Origin: Siphonodentalium dalli
Lineage: Eukaryota; Mollusca; Scaphopoda; Gadilida; Siphonodentaliidae
NCBI GenBank assembly: GCA_032622095.1
Contig: CP136064.1
Coordinates: 115,430,004 to 115,494,003 of the forward strand
DNA length: 64,000 nt
Reading direction: 5' to 3'
This document shows, piece by piece, positions 43,695 to 53,895 of this stretch. Positions within the stretch are counted from its first letter, which is position 1; every line of letters starts with the position of its first letter. Below the pieces are notes generated by a model. It ran no database searches and was not told where the DNA came from. It saw only the letters and a list, made by a program, of their open reading frames with translations. A program made the position numbers and the translations under genes.

Positions 43695-45416
43695 TAGGCC
43701 CCTGCGAAGCTTCGAGATTCGATTCGCGAATCGATCGTCCTGATTCGATTCGATTCGACTGTCCGATTCGAGTATTTTCGAATCATTCATGATCAGACAT
43801 CATATATAGGCAATCAACTGTCATAACCCGATGAAAACAACCATATTGTTATGCCCTATAAACAAAGAAATAATAGTGCGGCTCGAGACATCGAGATCAA
43901 ACGGATCGCGCGTCTACCACTAATCTATAAATAGAACCAAGGTAGGTAATGTCGTAATAACTATTGAAGTGATGTAATTCGGAATTCCTGAGGCGCGTGT
44001 TTACAAAATAATACAAAACCAAAATGGCTGAGTTTCGTTGCCTGTTCAATTTATTAAAAGGCGAGAACAAATATGCGTGTAAGCACTGCCCCACGCTTTT
44101 GACTGTTCAACCCACGGGTACAACAACACACCTTAGGCTGCATGTCCAGCGGAAGCATCCCGCTCTGTTCGAGGGAACGATACAGACGGAAAATAAAAAA
44201 AAGCCGAAAGTTGAACTTCCAGAAAATTCGCTAGTAGGTGATCATGATTCTGCACCCAAGAAACAGTCCACGATGGGCCAACATTTCGTCCCCAAACGCA
44301 TAATTATGCCAGACACACAAAACAAAGTTTGGTGCAGCCCTTCTAACATTTGTTGTCATTGATGGGAGACCTTTTGAGTCTGTGGCCGGCGAGGGGTTAA
44401 AAAAATGTGTGATGTGATCACTGGAGAAAGTTATGATCCACCCCACCCCACAACGCTATCAAGAAAAGTCAATGACCTGAGAGTCAATGGAGGGTAGTTT
44501 GAAGGCCTATTTGAAAACTGATATCGGGAAATCTAAAGTTTCAGTCACTTTCGATCACTGGAAGTCCGACAACAACAGTAATTATCTTGTGCTGACCACC
44601 CATTATGTAAGCGTCGAATGGACGTTTGTCACAAGATGTTTGTCCGTGATAAATTTAGAGGACAATGAAGCCGATCACACAGCAAATGCTACAGAGAAAC
44701 TGATCAGAGCTCAGTTTGTTAAATATGGGTTGGATTTAAGTAGGGTCATATTCGCCACCACGGACACAACGAATGTGATGCCACGCACAGCACGTCAGCT
44801 GGGAATTTCCTGGATGGGTTGAGCTGCCCACAAACTACAGCTGGCCATTAATGCAGCGCTGAATGCACAACCAGCTATAAATAACCTTATAAAGGCGGTA
44901 CACAAAATTTCTGGATTTTTTAATGCCCCAACCGTCGGTTTGGCTGCATTACATAAGCATCAGGCGCAAACTTCAGACCCAGCCCATAATGAAAGTTGTG
45001 AAACGAAAAATCTCAAGGAGTCTGATCCACCACTTGATGTGTCAACCAGATTTAATAGTACATTTATGCTTATGGAATGGTTTGAGAGAAATCAAGTGGC
45101 CATATCCTTGGCTCTCGTGGAATGCCAAGCCAGAAAAAGTTGTGCTACCACTCCACCACCAGCTTTGACAAAACCTTTAATCGATGTTTTGAAAGCAATT
45201 CTCCCCATATTGAAACAAACGGCCGATGCCACTTCCATAATGTTTATGATTTACACGAATCTAATGGTGTTCGTTCAACTTTTCTCCGGTACAATCATGC
45301 TAAATTTCGATGTCCGCGAAAGGTGTAGATTCGATTCGAGATTCGATTCGCGAATCATTCTCGTGATTCGATTCGAGATTCAATTCGAAATTAAATTCCC
45401 GATTCGCAGGGCCCTA
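43695..45416 (+). mobile_element. Decayed hAT transposon with intact 8-bp target duplication
   Basis: Starts TAGGCCCCTGCGAA and ends TTCGCAGGGCCCTA. CTCTTGGG is duplicated perfectly at 43687-43694 and 45417-45424. Subterminal regions at both ends are rich in ATTCGATTCG motifs. It encodes a broken BED-finger transposase (44024-45290) lacking the C-terminal dimerisation region, so it is an internally shortened, inactive copy. Confidence 0.88.
44024..45295 (+). pseudogene. hAT-family (ZBED-like) transposase pseudogene
   Basis: The N-terminus has a BED-type zinc finger: YACKHC gives C19 and C22, and H40-x4-H45 completes it. After ~105 residues the frame breaks, and the homology continues in another frame with VVIDGRPFESVAGEG (from ~44355). 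It then shifts to the frame starting 44487 with VTFDHWKS (first catalytic Asp) and ATTDTTNV. At 44820 a TGA stands where relatives have Cys, followed by AAHKLQL (the CxxH-like motif), and further on DVSTRFNST. The hAT C-terminal dimerisation domain is missing, because the frame runs into the right terminal repeat. Two frame changes and two in-frame stops (44508-44510 region and 44820) make it non-functional. The RNase-H-like fold assignment is by family motif. Confidence 0.85.
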
Positions 45417-45472
45417 CTCTTGGGGTTGGAATTTTCCAACTGATACCCTTCAACTTTTGGAAATTTACAACC

Positions 45473-45507
<35 letters not shown>

Positions 45508-46209
45508 ATCATTGGAAGTTTCCAACCTTTAGCAATTTCAGTCCAAAAAAGTTTGACCAATCTTGAGTAGAAAATATTCAAATTTTGGTTAAATAACAAC
45601 AAATTTCACATTAAATACCGGTTGGCATATTAAACTATCAGAACAATTTCAACCTGTTTTTGGTCTTAGATTTGAAAGTTGAAAAGTTTTACCAAAGTTG
45701 GGTCTCACGTCAAACCGGACCTGTCGCCACATCCCATATTTTAACAGATATTATCACAAATGTTACTTTGCTTACATTTTTTAGATCTCCTGTGTACATA
45801 AATTAACAAATTATTCAAATATAATTTCAATATACATATTCTTTTTCAATCATGAATGAAAATATGTAGCAGATATAAAACTTTGATTTTAAGAATGTAA
45901 ATTTCATCAACTTGAGTGTAATCAATTTAAATGAATCTGTAATTATAACCAGGACCAGTAAATTTTCAGTATTAATGTCTTCAGCAATTGTTAACAATTC
46001 TCCATCTTTTTGATTGAATTGCATGTTCTACCACTAGTGTTCAAAAGTTATATTAAATGCTATCGTCATGGATATCATTGGTTTATACATATTTCTTAGC
46101 AAAAAATAAATATTGCTAAAGGTTCGCGGCACAAGTTTTAGATCAACTTAGCAAAGCCCCTTGTCCAAAGACGGATCTCATTGCAAATATGTTAGAGATT
46201 TGTATATGT
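44123..46209 (+). repeat. Left copy of a 2.09-kb direct repeat flanking the LINE
   Basis: It begins ACAACACACCTTAGGCTG inside the hAT pseudogene, passes the hAT right end and ~790 bp of downstream DNA, and stops at TTTGTATATGT, exactly where the LINE poly-A side begins. Almost identical to 50263-52344; visible differences are the poly-C length and GTTCGAGGG versus GTTAGAGGG. Confidence 0.9.
45417..46209. other. Flank of the hAT element inside the duplication
   Basis: Non-coding. Includes a poly-C run at 45474-45507 and an AT-rich remainder; repeated at 51557-52344. Confidence 0.6.
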
Positions 46210-46313
46210 ATATATCCTTTATTTTTTTTTTTTTTTATTTTCCTCCGTTACACGAAGAGCTTATCAAACATTAAACATCATAATACAAATATTTACACAA
46301 GTGGGATGAACAG

Positions 46314-46650
46314 GTGAAGAAGACATATACAAATGAATACAGATTCAGACAGAAATCAAAGTCAGAGCGACAGACATACAATGTACATATACGCAGACAG
46401 CTATGTCGATTGGCAGGAATGCGGACACATGCAGGCGAACAGATATACATACATACACTGACGAGCGGACGGGTGTACAGACATGTACGCAGTCATAGAC
46501 ACACACGCGCACCCACACACACATATACATACATATATATATATACACACACACATACATACACATACACATACATATACATACATATATATACATATAT
46601 ATATATATAGCCATATACACATATATATATACATATATACACATACATAC

Positions 46651-46683
<33 letters not shown>

Positions 46684-46800
46684 CATATACATACATACAT
46701 ACATACACACACACATACACATACACACATACACATACAATACACATACACATATATACACATATATAAATGTGGACAGGGCAAGCACACAAAAGCAAAC
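46314..46800. repeat. CA/TA microsatellite in the LINE 3' region
   Basis: Interrupted ACATAC/ATATAT/ACACAC repeats, densest at 46500-46760. Long ORFs on both strands here are purely His/Thr/Tyr or Cys/Val/Tyr runs from the repeat and are not genes. Confidence 0.85.
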
Positions 46801-47232
46801 ATGCACGCATACGATCATATAATAATTCACTGCATGTATAAGGCCGTACATACGAGTATTCACACTCGGATGCAAACTTTCATTTAATCACAAGTTTTCC
46901 TAGCTTGTGTTTAATTTCAGTTGGTATTGACACGAATATGCCTGAGTCTATCTGGAGACGATATCAATGATCCAACTTTGGAGCGAGGTACTTACCCGAT
47001 GTGACAAACGAAGGTCCCCCAAGGTGTGGGGCCACTTTATTTGCACATCAGCTAATGTATCACTAAGAAGTTGAACAGGTAATGCAAAAATTGTGGTTGT
47101 AGAGTGTCTCGCAAATTGATTGTCAACAAATATAAAATTATATGCTTGAAGGTTGTTATTTACAGAATGTGCCAAGCAAATTAGCGTTACAACTATATGG
47201 ATAATAAAAGGGCACATGTAAAGGGAGTCCAG
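46801..47232 (-). other. LINE 3' untranslated region
   Basis: Follows the stop of the RT frame at 47233. No coding signal on either strand. Confidence 0.6.
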
Positions 47233-48981
47233 TTAAGGATTGACAAGCAGATTGCTATCTACGACGAGATTGATCTCCTTTGTATACTGGGACCACATTC
47301 CGTATGAATTCCTCACCACAAAGAGCGAAAATTCGTTCAGGTTGAGTATTTGTCTCCTGATATCGTCAGACAGGATAGAAAGAAATACCATCACTTGGTC
47401 CTTCTGTGTGAGAGCATCAATGAATAAAAAACATGGTATGCCGAAAATATCAATTAATGAAAACCACATTTGGATTCTAGACTCTGAAGTCGAAGAGCAA
47501 TCCAGTAAGGCATGCTCCACAATATCAACATAAACTTTGCCACACAGTTTGCAATGTCCGCATTCTGGGGAGGTACGTGTATGCAGGGCCAGAAGCTTCG
47601 CAGCAAGCAAGAATTTATGTTTTTCCTGTGAATGTGATCTACAAGATCTCCAAAGAATAGATTTTGACATTATATTATGATTTTGTGCGAACGTTGTTAG
47701 TGATTCAGAGCTTCTCATGCGCTCTTCACATTCACGATTTTGTATATCGTTAATATGTTGTGTGGTGATTGTTTTCCATTCACCTTTGGATGGGAAATTA
47801 CCATGTGTGGCGTAGTTGTGAAGATATGAATATAAATTATACCGTTTTAGTATGGATATAACATCGTTGATAAAAGAAGATTCATCAGTTGACGTTTGCG
47901 AAAGGTGGTCGGCCAATCGCGAGGAGAAGATTTCTTGCGACGATTTTCCTTGCGTCATTCTACAGAGGTTCCCCAAAAAACATAGTTTTCGTTTATCAAC
48001 AATCGACGACAAGGAACCTGTTCCAAGGAGAGATTGGACTACATCAGTTCGGGATCTTGTGGGCAATCCTTGGATGCGTTTGAGGCAGAACCTATGTGCT
48101 CGTTCCAGAGATGTCAAATTTGTCTCACTGAGCCCACACATAAGTTCTGTCCCATAAAGACTTTTGGGTAAAACAACCGAAGAATATATTGTAAGGCAGC
48201 TGAGTGGGGTAATCCCACCAGCATACATACCGGCGTTACTTAACATGAGATAGACTGATCTAATTTTCTCACATATGTGACTGGAGAGCTTGCTAGCATG
48301 TGACTCGCGATGTAAAGGTATGCCAAGGTGTGTAATTTTGTCAGATTCGGATATCGGTTTGTCGTTGAGGATCCACGTATTTATCGTGCGATTTCTAGCA
48401 TTAGAATTTGTTTCATTGAACACGACCACCTTACATTTGTCCTGGTTATAACAAAATCGCCATTTCCGGCTATACTCTCCACATACGTTGCACAACTGTT
48501 GTACACCGGTTGCTGTCAGAGACAAAAGCGTCATGTCGTCAGCTTGTGTTGGTGCTACACAGTTTATGGAATTCAATCGCAAGCCATGAGGATTTGAAAA
48601 TAGGTCAGCCAAAAGGTCATCAATGAACAGCATGTATAAAAGAGGGGCTAATATGCTTCCTTGTCTTGTTCCTTGGTTTATGGGGATTAGTTTGGAAGTT
48701 AAATTATTAAAGCGGACAGCGCATTGTAGACCACAAAGGAGAGTTTTGATAATGTGCCATATTTTACCGCAGAAACCTCTCTGGAGTAATTTGAACAACA
48801 ATCCGTTTAACCACACTGTATCAAACGCTTTACGTGCGTCGAGAAAGCAAGCATAAAGGGGGCTGTGTAGCTCTTTGGTATATGATATGCATTCACTGAT
48901 TATGTAGGAAGAGTGCATGCTGCTTACCCCCTTTCTGAAATCCATGTTGTAGGGAGTTAACTTGGATAAGATGTGGGGCAT
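47233..48981 (-). CDS. LINE reverse transcriptase, C-terminal frame
   Basis: 582 codons. Palm motif A is FLDARKAFDTVW (residues 46-57), motif B is QGTRQGSILAP (103-113), and motif C is QADDMTLLS (146-154), where Tyr/Phe-Ala-Asp-Asp is usual. Thumb-like sequence follows. Near the end, C474-x2-C477-x2-C480 ... H490-x4-C495 forms the zinc-knuckle-like motif common downstream of RT in Jockey/CR1-like LINEs. The protein should nick-prime and copy its RNA at the target. The true protein begins upstream in the other frame: the frames cross at a homopolymer (AAAGGGGG on the minus strand, ~48917-48925), where both read an FQKG/FRKG motif. The first ~18 residues in this frame are therefore out of frame. 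Confidence 0.85.
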   Translation of the reverse strand: MPHILSKLTPYNMDFRKGVSSMHSSYIISECISYTKELHSPLYACFLDARKAFDTVWLNGLLFKLLQRGFCGKIWHIIKTLLCGLQCAVRFNNLTSKLIPINQGTRQGSILAPLLYMLFIDDLLADLFSNPHGLRLNSINCVAPTQADDMTLLSLTATGVQQLCNVCGEYSRKWRFCYNQDKCKVVVFNETNSNARNRTINTWILNDKPISESDKITHLGIPLHRESHASKLSSHICEKIRSVYLMLSNAGMYAGGITPLSCLTIYSSVVLPKSLYGTELMCGLSETNLTSLERAHRFCLKRIQGLPTRSRTDVVQSLLGTGSLSSIVDKRKLCFLGNLCRMTQGKSSQEIFSSRLADHLSQTSTDESSFINDVISILKRYNLYSYLHNYATHGNFPSKGEWKTITTQHINDIQNRECEERMRSSESLTTFAQNHNIMSKSILWRSCRSHSQEKHKFLLAAKLLALHTRTSPECGHCKLCGKVYVDIVEHALLDCSSTSESRIQMWFSLIDIFGIPCFLFIDALTQKDQVMVFLSILSDDIRRQILNLNEFSLFVVRNSYGMWSQYTKEINLVVDSNLLVNP

Positions 48982-50269
48982 GAGATTCCAGACGATGAAA
49001 TATGATTTTTTCGAGAATCTTATAGAGGATAGGAAGCAAGGTTATAGCTCTGTAGTTATCAAATTTCGTCTTTGGTTTGCTGCCCCCTTTGTACAGTGGC
49101 ACCATGACTCCGATTTTCGCCTGTGATGGTATGTGATTGAATTCCAACATTTTGGTGAACATGTGGGCGATAGTATGTAATATATACTCACCGCCATATA
49201 AAATGTGCTCATATGATATGGAGTCATGACCTGGGGCTTTCCCTTTGCTTACTGATCTGAGTACATTTTCAAGTTCATCAGACTTAACATCGTAGCATAA
49301 AAGTGAATCAAGATTACCTGATAAATCATTGTGGTCCCGGGATACTATAGCATTAACGTTTTCAAAGTGGGATTTGTCAAAGGTTTCACTTTGAAGAGGC
49401 GAGTAAAGAATTTCGTAATATGCTGCCCATGCTTCTATCACTTCAGGGGGATCACGGAGTGTCTTGGCGTCTACTTCGAATAAATGTTGGGCGGGTGCCT
49501 TTCTCCGTGCTTTATGAGCATTAAAGGCTCGAAAAAAATTGTCCATGTCTGTTTCAGCAAGGGTGTCAAGCCTTTCGTCGGCTTTTCTGAGAAACTGTTC
49601 ATTGGCCCTTCGGTATTCACGTCGAAAGAGGCATTTTGCGTCTTTGTAATTTCGATATGCAATGTGAGTGTCATCGCGTGGACTGTCTGCTTCCAGCCAA
49701 ATGCGCCGATACGAAGTCATTGTTTTGTGCAGCTCATTCAAATGTTCGTGCCAAAATGGCTTGAGATGGCGATTAAATTTCTTCGGGGCCACAAACATTT
49801 GTGAAGACTCTTTTAGGCTGAGTGTAACATCGTCATAAAATTTGTCTAAATCTCGTGTACTTTTAATTGCATATGTCGGTAAAGTTTCGCAAACGTGTGA
49901 TTGATAAAGCCACAGATCCTCGTTTGAAGAGGAGAGCTTTTTCCAGTTCGGCCTGGCTGGGTTTACACTTGTCGGTGACGATTCTATTTCCGCCTCATAT
50001 GATATGCACATTTGGATTGGACGGTGATTTGACACATTGGAAGAGTTATCCAAAATTTTAACGCTGGCTATTCTGCGTGTATCAGAAATTGGAATCAGAA
50101 TATGATCTATTATTGTCCCGTGGTTTCCACCAGCAGCTACAAATGTAAAGCGTGGATCGCTGCAGACGGGTTTACTGTTGACAGATTGTATTTTGCATGA
50201 GTCGATAAATTTTGAAAATGAATTGTTTCTAGCATCGGTTTTTTCCAAGTTACCATTGAAACACAACAC
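48893..50269 (-). CDS. LINE endonuclease end plus N-terminal half of RT
   Basis: About 458 codons, open from the 5' truncation. The last AP-endonuclease motifs are visible: IIDHILIP (residues 53-60) and SNHRPI (80-85), with Asn where the catalytic SDH motif usually has Asp. After a ~250-residue linker with many Lys, Arg and Trp, the RT fingers appear: KAPGHDSIS (344-352), VMVPLYKGG (388-396) and NYRAITLLP (405-413). HGFQKG (442-447) is the last in-frame RT motif. A one-base change in the AAAGGGGG run then moves homology to the frame ending at 47233. The first codon listed here is GTG and lies in the flanking repeat; the real start is lost with the 5' truncation. Confidence 0.82.
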   Translation of the reverse strand: MLCFNGNLEKTDARNNSFSKFIDSCKIQSVNSKPVCSDPRFTFVAAGGNHGTIIDHILIPISDTRRIASVKILDNSSNVSNHRPIQMCISYEAEIESSPTSVNPARPNWKKLSSSNEDLWLYQSHVCETLPTYAIKSTRDLDKFYDDVTLSLKESSQMFVAPKKFNRHLKPFWHEHLNELHKTMTSYRRIWLEADSPRDDTHIAYRNYKDAKCLFRREYRRANEQFLRKADERLDTLAETDMDNFFRAFNAHKARRKAPAQHLFEVDAKTLRDPPEVIEAWAAYYEILYSPLQSETFDKSHFENVNAIVSRDHNDLSGNLDSLLCYDVKSDELENVLRSVSKGKAPGHDSISYEHILYGGEYILHTIAHMFTKMLEFNHIPSQAKIGVMVPLYKGGSKPKTKFDNYRAITLLPILYKILEKIIFHRLESHAPHLIQVNSLQHGFQKGGKQHALFLHNQ

Positions 50270-52344
50270 ACCTTAGGCTGCATGTCCAGCGGAAGCATCC
50301 CGCTCTGTTAGAGGGAACGATACAGACGGAAAATAAAAAAAAGCCGAAAGTTGAACTTCCAGAAAATTCGCTAGTAGGTGATCATGATTCTGCACCCAAG
50401 AAACAGTCCACGATGGGCCAACATTTCGTCCCCAAACGCATAATTATGCCAGACACACAAAACAAAGTTTGGTGCAGCCCTTCTAACATTTGTTGTCATT
50501 GATGGGAGACCTTTTGAGTCTGTGGCCGGCGAGGGGTTAAAAAAATGTGTGATGTGATCACTGGAGAAAGTTATGATCCACCCCACCCCACAACGCTATC
50601 AAGAAAAGTCAATGACCTGAGAGTCAATGGAGGGTAGTTTGAAGGCCTATTTGAAAACTGATATCGGGAAATCTAAAGTTTCAGTCACTTTCGATCACTG
50701 GAAGTCCGACAACAACAGTAATTATCTTGTGCTGACCACCCATTATGTAAGCGTCGAATGGACGTTTGTCACAAGATGTTTGTCCGTGATAAATTTAGAG
50801 GACAATGAAGCCGATCACACAGCAAATGCTACAGAGAAACTGATCAGAGCTCAGTTTGTTAAATATGGGTTGGATTTAAGTAGGGTCATATTCGCCACCA
50901 CGGACACAACGAATGTGATGCCACGCACAGCACGTCAGCTGGGAATTTCCTGGATGGGTTGAGCTGCCCACAAACTACAGCTGGCCATTAATGCAGCGCT
51001 GAATGCACAACCAGCTATAAATAACCTTATAAAGGCGGTACACAAAATTTCTGGATTTTTTAATGCCCCAACCGTCGGTTTGGCTGCATTACATAAGCAT
51101 CAGGCGCAAACTTCAGACCCAGCCCATAATGAAAGTTGTGAAACGAAAAATCTCAAGGAGTCTGATCCACCACTTGATGTGTCAACCAGATTTAATAGTA
51201 CATTTATGCTTATGGAATGGTTTGAGAGAAATCAAGTGGCCATATCCTTGGCTCTCGTGGAATGCCAAGCCAGAAAAAGTTGTGCTACCACTCCACCACC
51301 AGCTTTGACAAAACCTTTAATCGATGTTTTGAAAGCAATTCTCCCCATATTGAAACAAACGGCCGATGCCACTTCCATAATGTTTATGATTTACACGAAT
51401 CTAATGGTGTTCGTTCAACTTTTCTCCGGTACAATCATGCTAAATTTCGATGTCCGCGAAAGGTGTAGATTCGATTCGAGATTCGATTCGCGAATCATTC
51501 TCGTGATTCGATTCGAGATTCAATTCGAAATTAAATTCCCGATTCGCAGGGCCCTACTCTTGGGGTTGGAATTTTCCAACTGATACCCTTCAACTTTTGG
51601 AAATTTACAACCACCCCCCCCCCCCCCCCCCCCCCCCCCCCCATCATTGGAAGTTTCCAACCTTTAGCAATTTCAGTCCAAAAAAGTTTGACCAATCTTG
51701 AGTAGAAAATATTCAAATTTTGGTTAAATAACAACAAATTTCACATTAAATACCGGTTGGCATATTAAACTATCAGAACAATTTCAACCTGTTTTTGGTC
51801 TTAGATTTGAAAGTTGAAAAGTTTTACCAAAGTTGGGTCTCACGTCAAACCGGACCTGTCGCCACATCCCATATTTTAACAGATATTATCACAAATGTTA
51901 CTTTGCTTACATTTTTTAGATCTCCTGTGTACATAAATTAACAAATTATTCAAATATAATTTCAATATACATATTCTTTTTCAATCATGAATGAAAATAT
52001 GTAGCAGATATAAAACTTTGATTTTAAGAATGTAAATTTCATCAACTTGAGTGTAATCAATTTAAATGAATCTGTAATTATAACCAGGACCAGTAAATTT
52101 TCAGTATTAATGTCTTCAGCAATTGTTAACAATTCTCCATCTTTTTGATTGAATTGCATGTTCTACCACTAGTGTTCAAAAGTTATATTAAATGCTATCG
52201 TCATGGATATCATTGGTTTATACATATTTCTTAGCAAAAAATAAATATTGCTAAAGGTTCGCGGCACAAGTTTTAGATCAACTTAGCAAAGCCCCTTGTC
52301 CAAAGACGGATCTCATTGCAAATATGTTAGAGATTTGTATATGT
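50263..52344 (+). repeat. Right copy of the 2.09-kb direct repeat flanking the LINE
   Basis: Matches 44123-46209 from its first base to TTTGTATATGT, where it continues into TGACTTCATACTGC. It carries the same transposase stop (TGA at 50960) and the same frame breaks, so the duplication arose after the hAT copy died. The poly-C run is about five shorter. Confidence 0.9.
50327..51435 (+). pseudogene. Second copy of the hAT transposase pseudogene (5' part missing)
   Basis: Same content as 44187-45295, but the BED-finger start and left terminal repeat are absent because the duplicated block begins inside the gene. All disabling changes are shared. It is a passenger of the duplication, not an independent transposition. 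Confidence 0.85.
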
Positions 52345-52567
52345 GACTTCATACTGCGCTCCGAGTTATCCAGCGAGACAGTTTTGTAAAATTTTGATAA
52401 AACCTCATCTATGTAATATTCCCTTGAAACTTTTCAAAGTTGGTTTAATATATATAAATATGTAGATAAATGCCATTGTCACTACAATAAATGCTGTTGC
52501 TACGATAATACATGCCACTGACGGCAGCTATGCGACAGGATTATTGTGCGGTATGATTTTAGAGCTA
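52345..52567. other. Sequence right of the duplication
   Basis: Starts TGACTTCATACTGCGCTCCG. This is presumably the original right flank of the LINE target. No feature recognised. Confidence 0.4.
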
Positions 52568-52757
52568 TTAACCCTTTAATGACAAGCTTTCTGAAATTTA
52601 GTGAAAACCCTGTGCCAATGCATTCTCTTATATATGTGAGTCTCCCATAGGGAGCCTCGCATATAGAAGAGAATACATTGTCCCAACAATATTTACCATG
52701 ACCTTGTAAGCCAGTGCATTCTCTTGTATATGCGAGACTCCCTAATGAAAGGGTTAA
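52568..52757. mobile_element. Shortened M2 MITE
   Basis: TTAACCCTTTAATGAC at the left and AATGAAAGGGTTAA at the right. The first hairpin is complete (TGCATTCTCTTATATATGTG and complement); the second is cut after its left arm. Confidence 0.65.
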
Positions 52758-53343
52758 ATCTGGTTTGAAGAAACTCATAATTTTCAAACCTCAAATTAAG
52801 CCTTGTATTCCATTTTCGTGGATCAAAATAGACCGATCAGTACACGAGACTCTTAGGCCATGGATAACTAATTATATATTTGGCATCAATCGCCGCATTT
52901 ATAATACCCGGTAATAATAATGCATTTGATCAATTATTGGTCAATGCACAATTCCATTGTTGTGTGGAAATTCATATAGGAATAATTACTCTTAGCCTCC
53001 GAGTCCCTAAAATCATGCTTCATTTGCCTAGAATGAGAGTAAACAGGATTGGTTGTAGCATGTATGTTACATTGCACTATGTAAATAACCTCAGAAATCT
53101 ATCTGGAATAATGAATAATTACAACATTTCAAATTTAATTCTTATTTTCGGGGATGATGCTAAACATAAAATTAATCAACCATTGCCTTGTATCACAGAG
53201 GTCTGGGAATTGTTTTTATTTTATTGAAATAATATAATAAAATATAAAAAAAATTCCTGGATCCCTGTGCGTTGTATACATGAATGAGATAATTACATTC
53301 ACATGCCCCCAGAGCAACTTTAATACTGAAGTTATTGAATTTA
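52758..53343. other. Intergenic sequence, nothing recognised
   Basis: About 590 bp. An open frame of 115 codons at 52880-53227 has no motif, no codon bias I can judge and no splice context; treated as chance. Confidence 0.35.
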
Positions 53344-53506
53344 CTAACCCTTCATGTACTAAATACTCATTGATGAGTAGTTCCTCAGGAAATATTCAGA
53401 TAATATGTTCAAGAAACAACCATAGGTTCATTTGTTGAACTTATTATCTGAACATTCCCAACCTCATATATGAATGGGAGAATCCATTTAGCATAATAAG
53501 GGTTAA
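53344..53506. mobile_element. Family M4 MITE
   Basis: CTAACCCTTCATGTACTAAA at the left (TTAA mutated to CTAA) and AATAAGGGTTAA at the right, with GTTGAACTTATTATCTGAAC inside as in the other M4 copies. Confidence 0.55.
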
Positions 53507-53895
53507 CTGCTTTCATCATTCTGCATAAAATCTCTCTTTATTTTGACCACCTTATTCAGAGTACGTGTCGCCTAGCGGCCTTTTATTATGACCTTATCAG
53601 GAAGAAACTAACTGAATTATCTATATTGTTCCAATCGGGAGAGAAAGAGGACCCTTCTTTTTCGTGGAGGCCATAATTTCAATAATTTGCAAGGCATACA
53701 TGGTCTATTAATAGATATTTGTGTATTTATCAGCCTATTATTATCTCCAGAATGTGTCGAAAGTGAGCAATTTCTATATTTAAAGATAGTGTATCTCTTC
53801 CGGGCCACAATTAAGTCATTTTTATAGAACCCGATATCTAGACTGAAAATATATTTTTTGCGAATAAAATTGAAGATTGTGTATATTATTTGTCT

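Larger units (their letters stand above)
46210..50262 (-). mobile_element. APE-type non-LTR retrotransposon (LINE), 5'-truncated
   Basis: On the minus strand the order is the C-terminal part of an AP-endonuclease domain, reverse transcriptase, a CCHC-type C-terminal motif, a 3' UTR with a CA/TA microsatellite, and a poly-A tail (T run at ~46220-46236 on the plus strand). The 5' end falls inside the endonuclease domain at 50262, as expected of 5' truncation in target-primed reverse transcription. The motifs place it in the Jockey/CR1/L2-like part of the LINE tree; I cannot fix the clade. It is the largest and best-preserved element in the window, with one visible frameshift. Confidence 0.88.

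Noticed and set aside
43532-43792. Poly-Gly and poly-Pro ORFs
   Set aside because: Produced by the poly-G run; no conserved frame on either side.
46314-46887. Long overlapping ORFs rich in His/Thr/Tyr or Cys/Val/Tyr
   Set aside because: They are translations of a CA/TA microsatellite, open on both strands in several frames.
44123-52344. LTR retrotransposon reading of the 2.1-kb direct repeats
   Set aside because: The repeats lack TG...CA ends and contain half of a hAT element plus unrelated flank. The interior is a LINE in the opposite orientation with a poly-A tail, not gag-pol.
52880-53227. 115-codon ORF
   Set aside because: No recognisable domain, no splice sites in register and AT-rich surroundings; chance cannot be excluded.
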